Source: UBA57 sp963577725
Lineage (GTDB): Archaea; Thermoproteota; Nitrososphaeria; Nitrososphaerales; UBA57
DNA length: 5,177 bases
Direction of reading: 5' to 3'
Assembly (NCBI GenBank): GCA_047517285.1
Contig: JAKZTE010000013.1
Coordinates: 1 to 5,177, forward strand
Shown in pieces: positions 5,091 through 5,177 of this stretch (position 1 is its first letter; every line of letters begins with the position of its first letter). The translations under genes were made by a program, and so were the position numbers. The notes under the pieces were generated by a model. The model saw only the letters and a list, made by a program, of their open reading frames with translations, was not told where the DNA came from and ran no database searches.

Positions 5091-5177
5091 TTTTTGAAAA
5101 TTCTCCAGATTTTTGAAAATTCTCCAGATTTTTGAAAATTCTCCAGATTTTTGAAAATTCTCCAGATTTTTGAAAAT
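5091..5177. repeat. 19-bp perfect tandem repeat, about 4.6 copies
   Basis: Four identical units of TTTTTGAAAATTCTCCAGA (5091-5109, 5110-5128, 5129-5147, 5148-5166) are followed by an 11-base partial unit that runs off the right edge. The units are contiguous with no spacers, so this is not a CRISPR array. On the plus strand the TGA in each unit closes every frame. On the minus strand no unit contains a stop, so a frame stays open from the edge to a TAA at 5041-5043. As 19 is not a multiple of three, that frame would encode a 19-residue super-repeat. The array may lie between genes or in the 3' end of a minus-strand gene. Confidence 0.93.

Overview
The window is AT-rich and looks archaeal. No gene start is preceded by a convincing Shine-Dalgarno motif. 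AT-rich TATA-like boxes lie about 25-30 bp upstream of several starts, which fits leaderless or short-leader transcription. There is also a small AN1-type zinc-finger gene and a strong candidate for an archaeal box C/D guide RNA. A mesophilic member of the Nitrososphaerota (Thaumarchaeota) would fit, but nothing here proves the phylum. Both window ends lie inside perfect tandem repeats (24 bp at the left, 19 bp at the right), as expected of a contig broken by repeats.

Left part (1-1681, + strand): three tightly spaced genes. The first is the 3' end of an acidic, low-complexity protein whose visible start is an octapeptide repeat. The second is a very small four-helix FtsX-like ABC permease with almost no extracellular domain. 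The third is its LolD/FtsE/MacB-type ATPase. They probably form one transporter operon.

Middle (1682-1822): the gap before the next CDS is the most interesting part. It holds a self-contained box C/D sRNA candidate at about 1705-1770, with its own TATA box and a T-rich end. Its two 12-nt guides can each form 10 contiguous base pairs with the helix 69-71 region of 23S rRNA, as I remember archaeal 23S. It is followed by a class V (alanine/serine-glyoxylate type) aminotransferase at 1823-2998.

Right part: a two-helix membrane protein with a C-terminal zinc ribbon (minus strand, 3003-3248) converges on the aminotransferase. It diverges across 36 bp from an unrecognised 192-residue protein (3285-3863) with a possible degenerate P-loop-like fold. 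A 53-residue AN1-type zinc-finger protein (3937-4098) overlaps by 11 bp, tail to tail, the gene for an NAD-dependent malate dehydrogenase (minus strand, 4088-4999). The last 178 bases hold the malate dehydrogenase promoter region and the 19-bp tandem repeat.

Functional links are clear only for the ABC permease/ATPase pair and for the sRNA with rRNA modification. The aminotransferase and malate dehydrogenase are separate central-metabolism genes on opposite strands, with no evidence of a shared operon.
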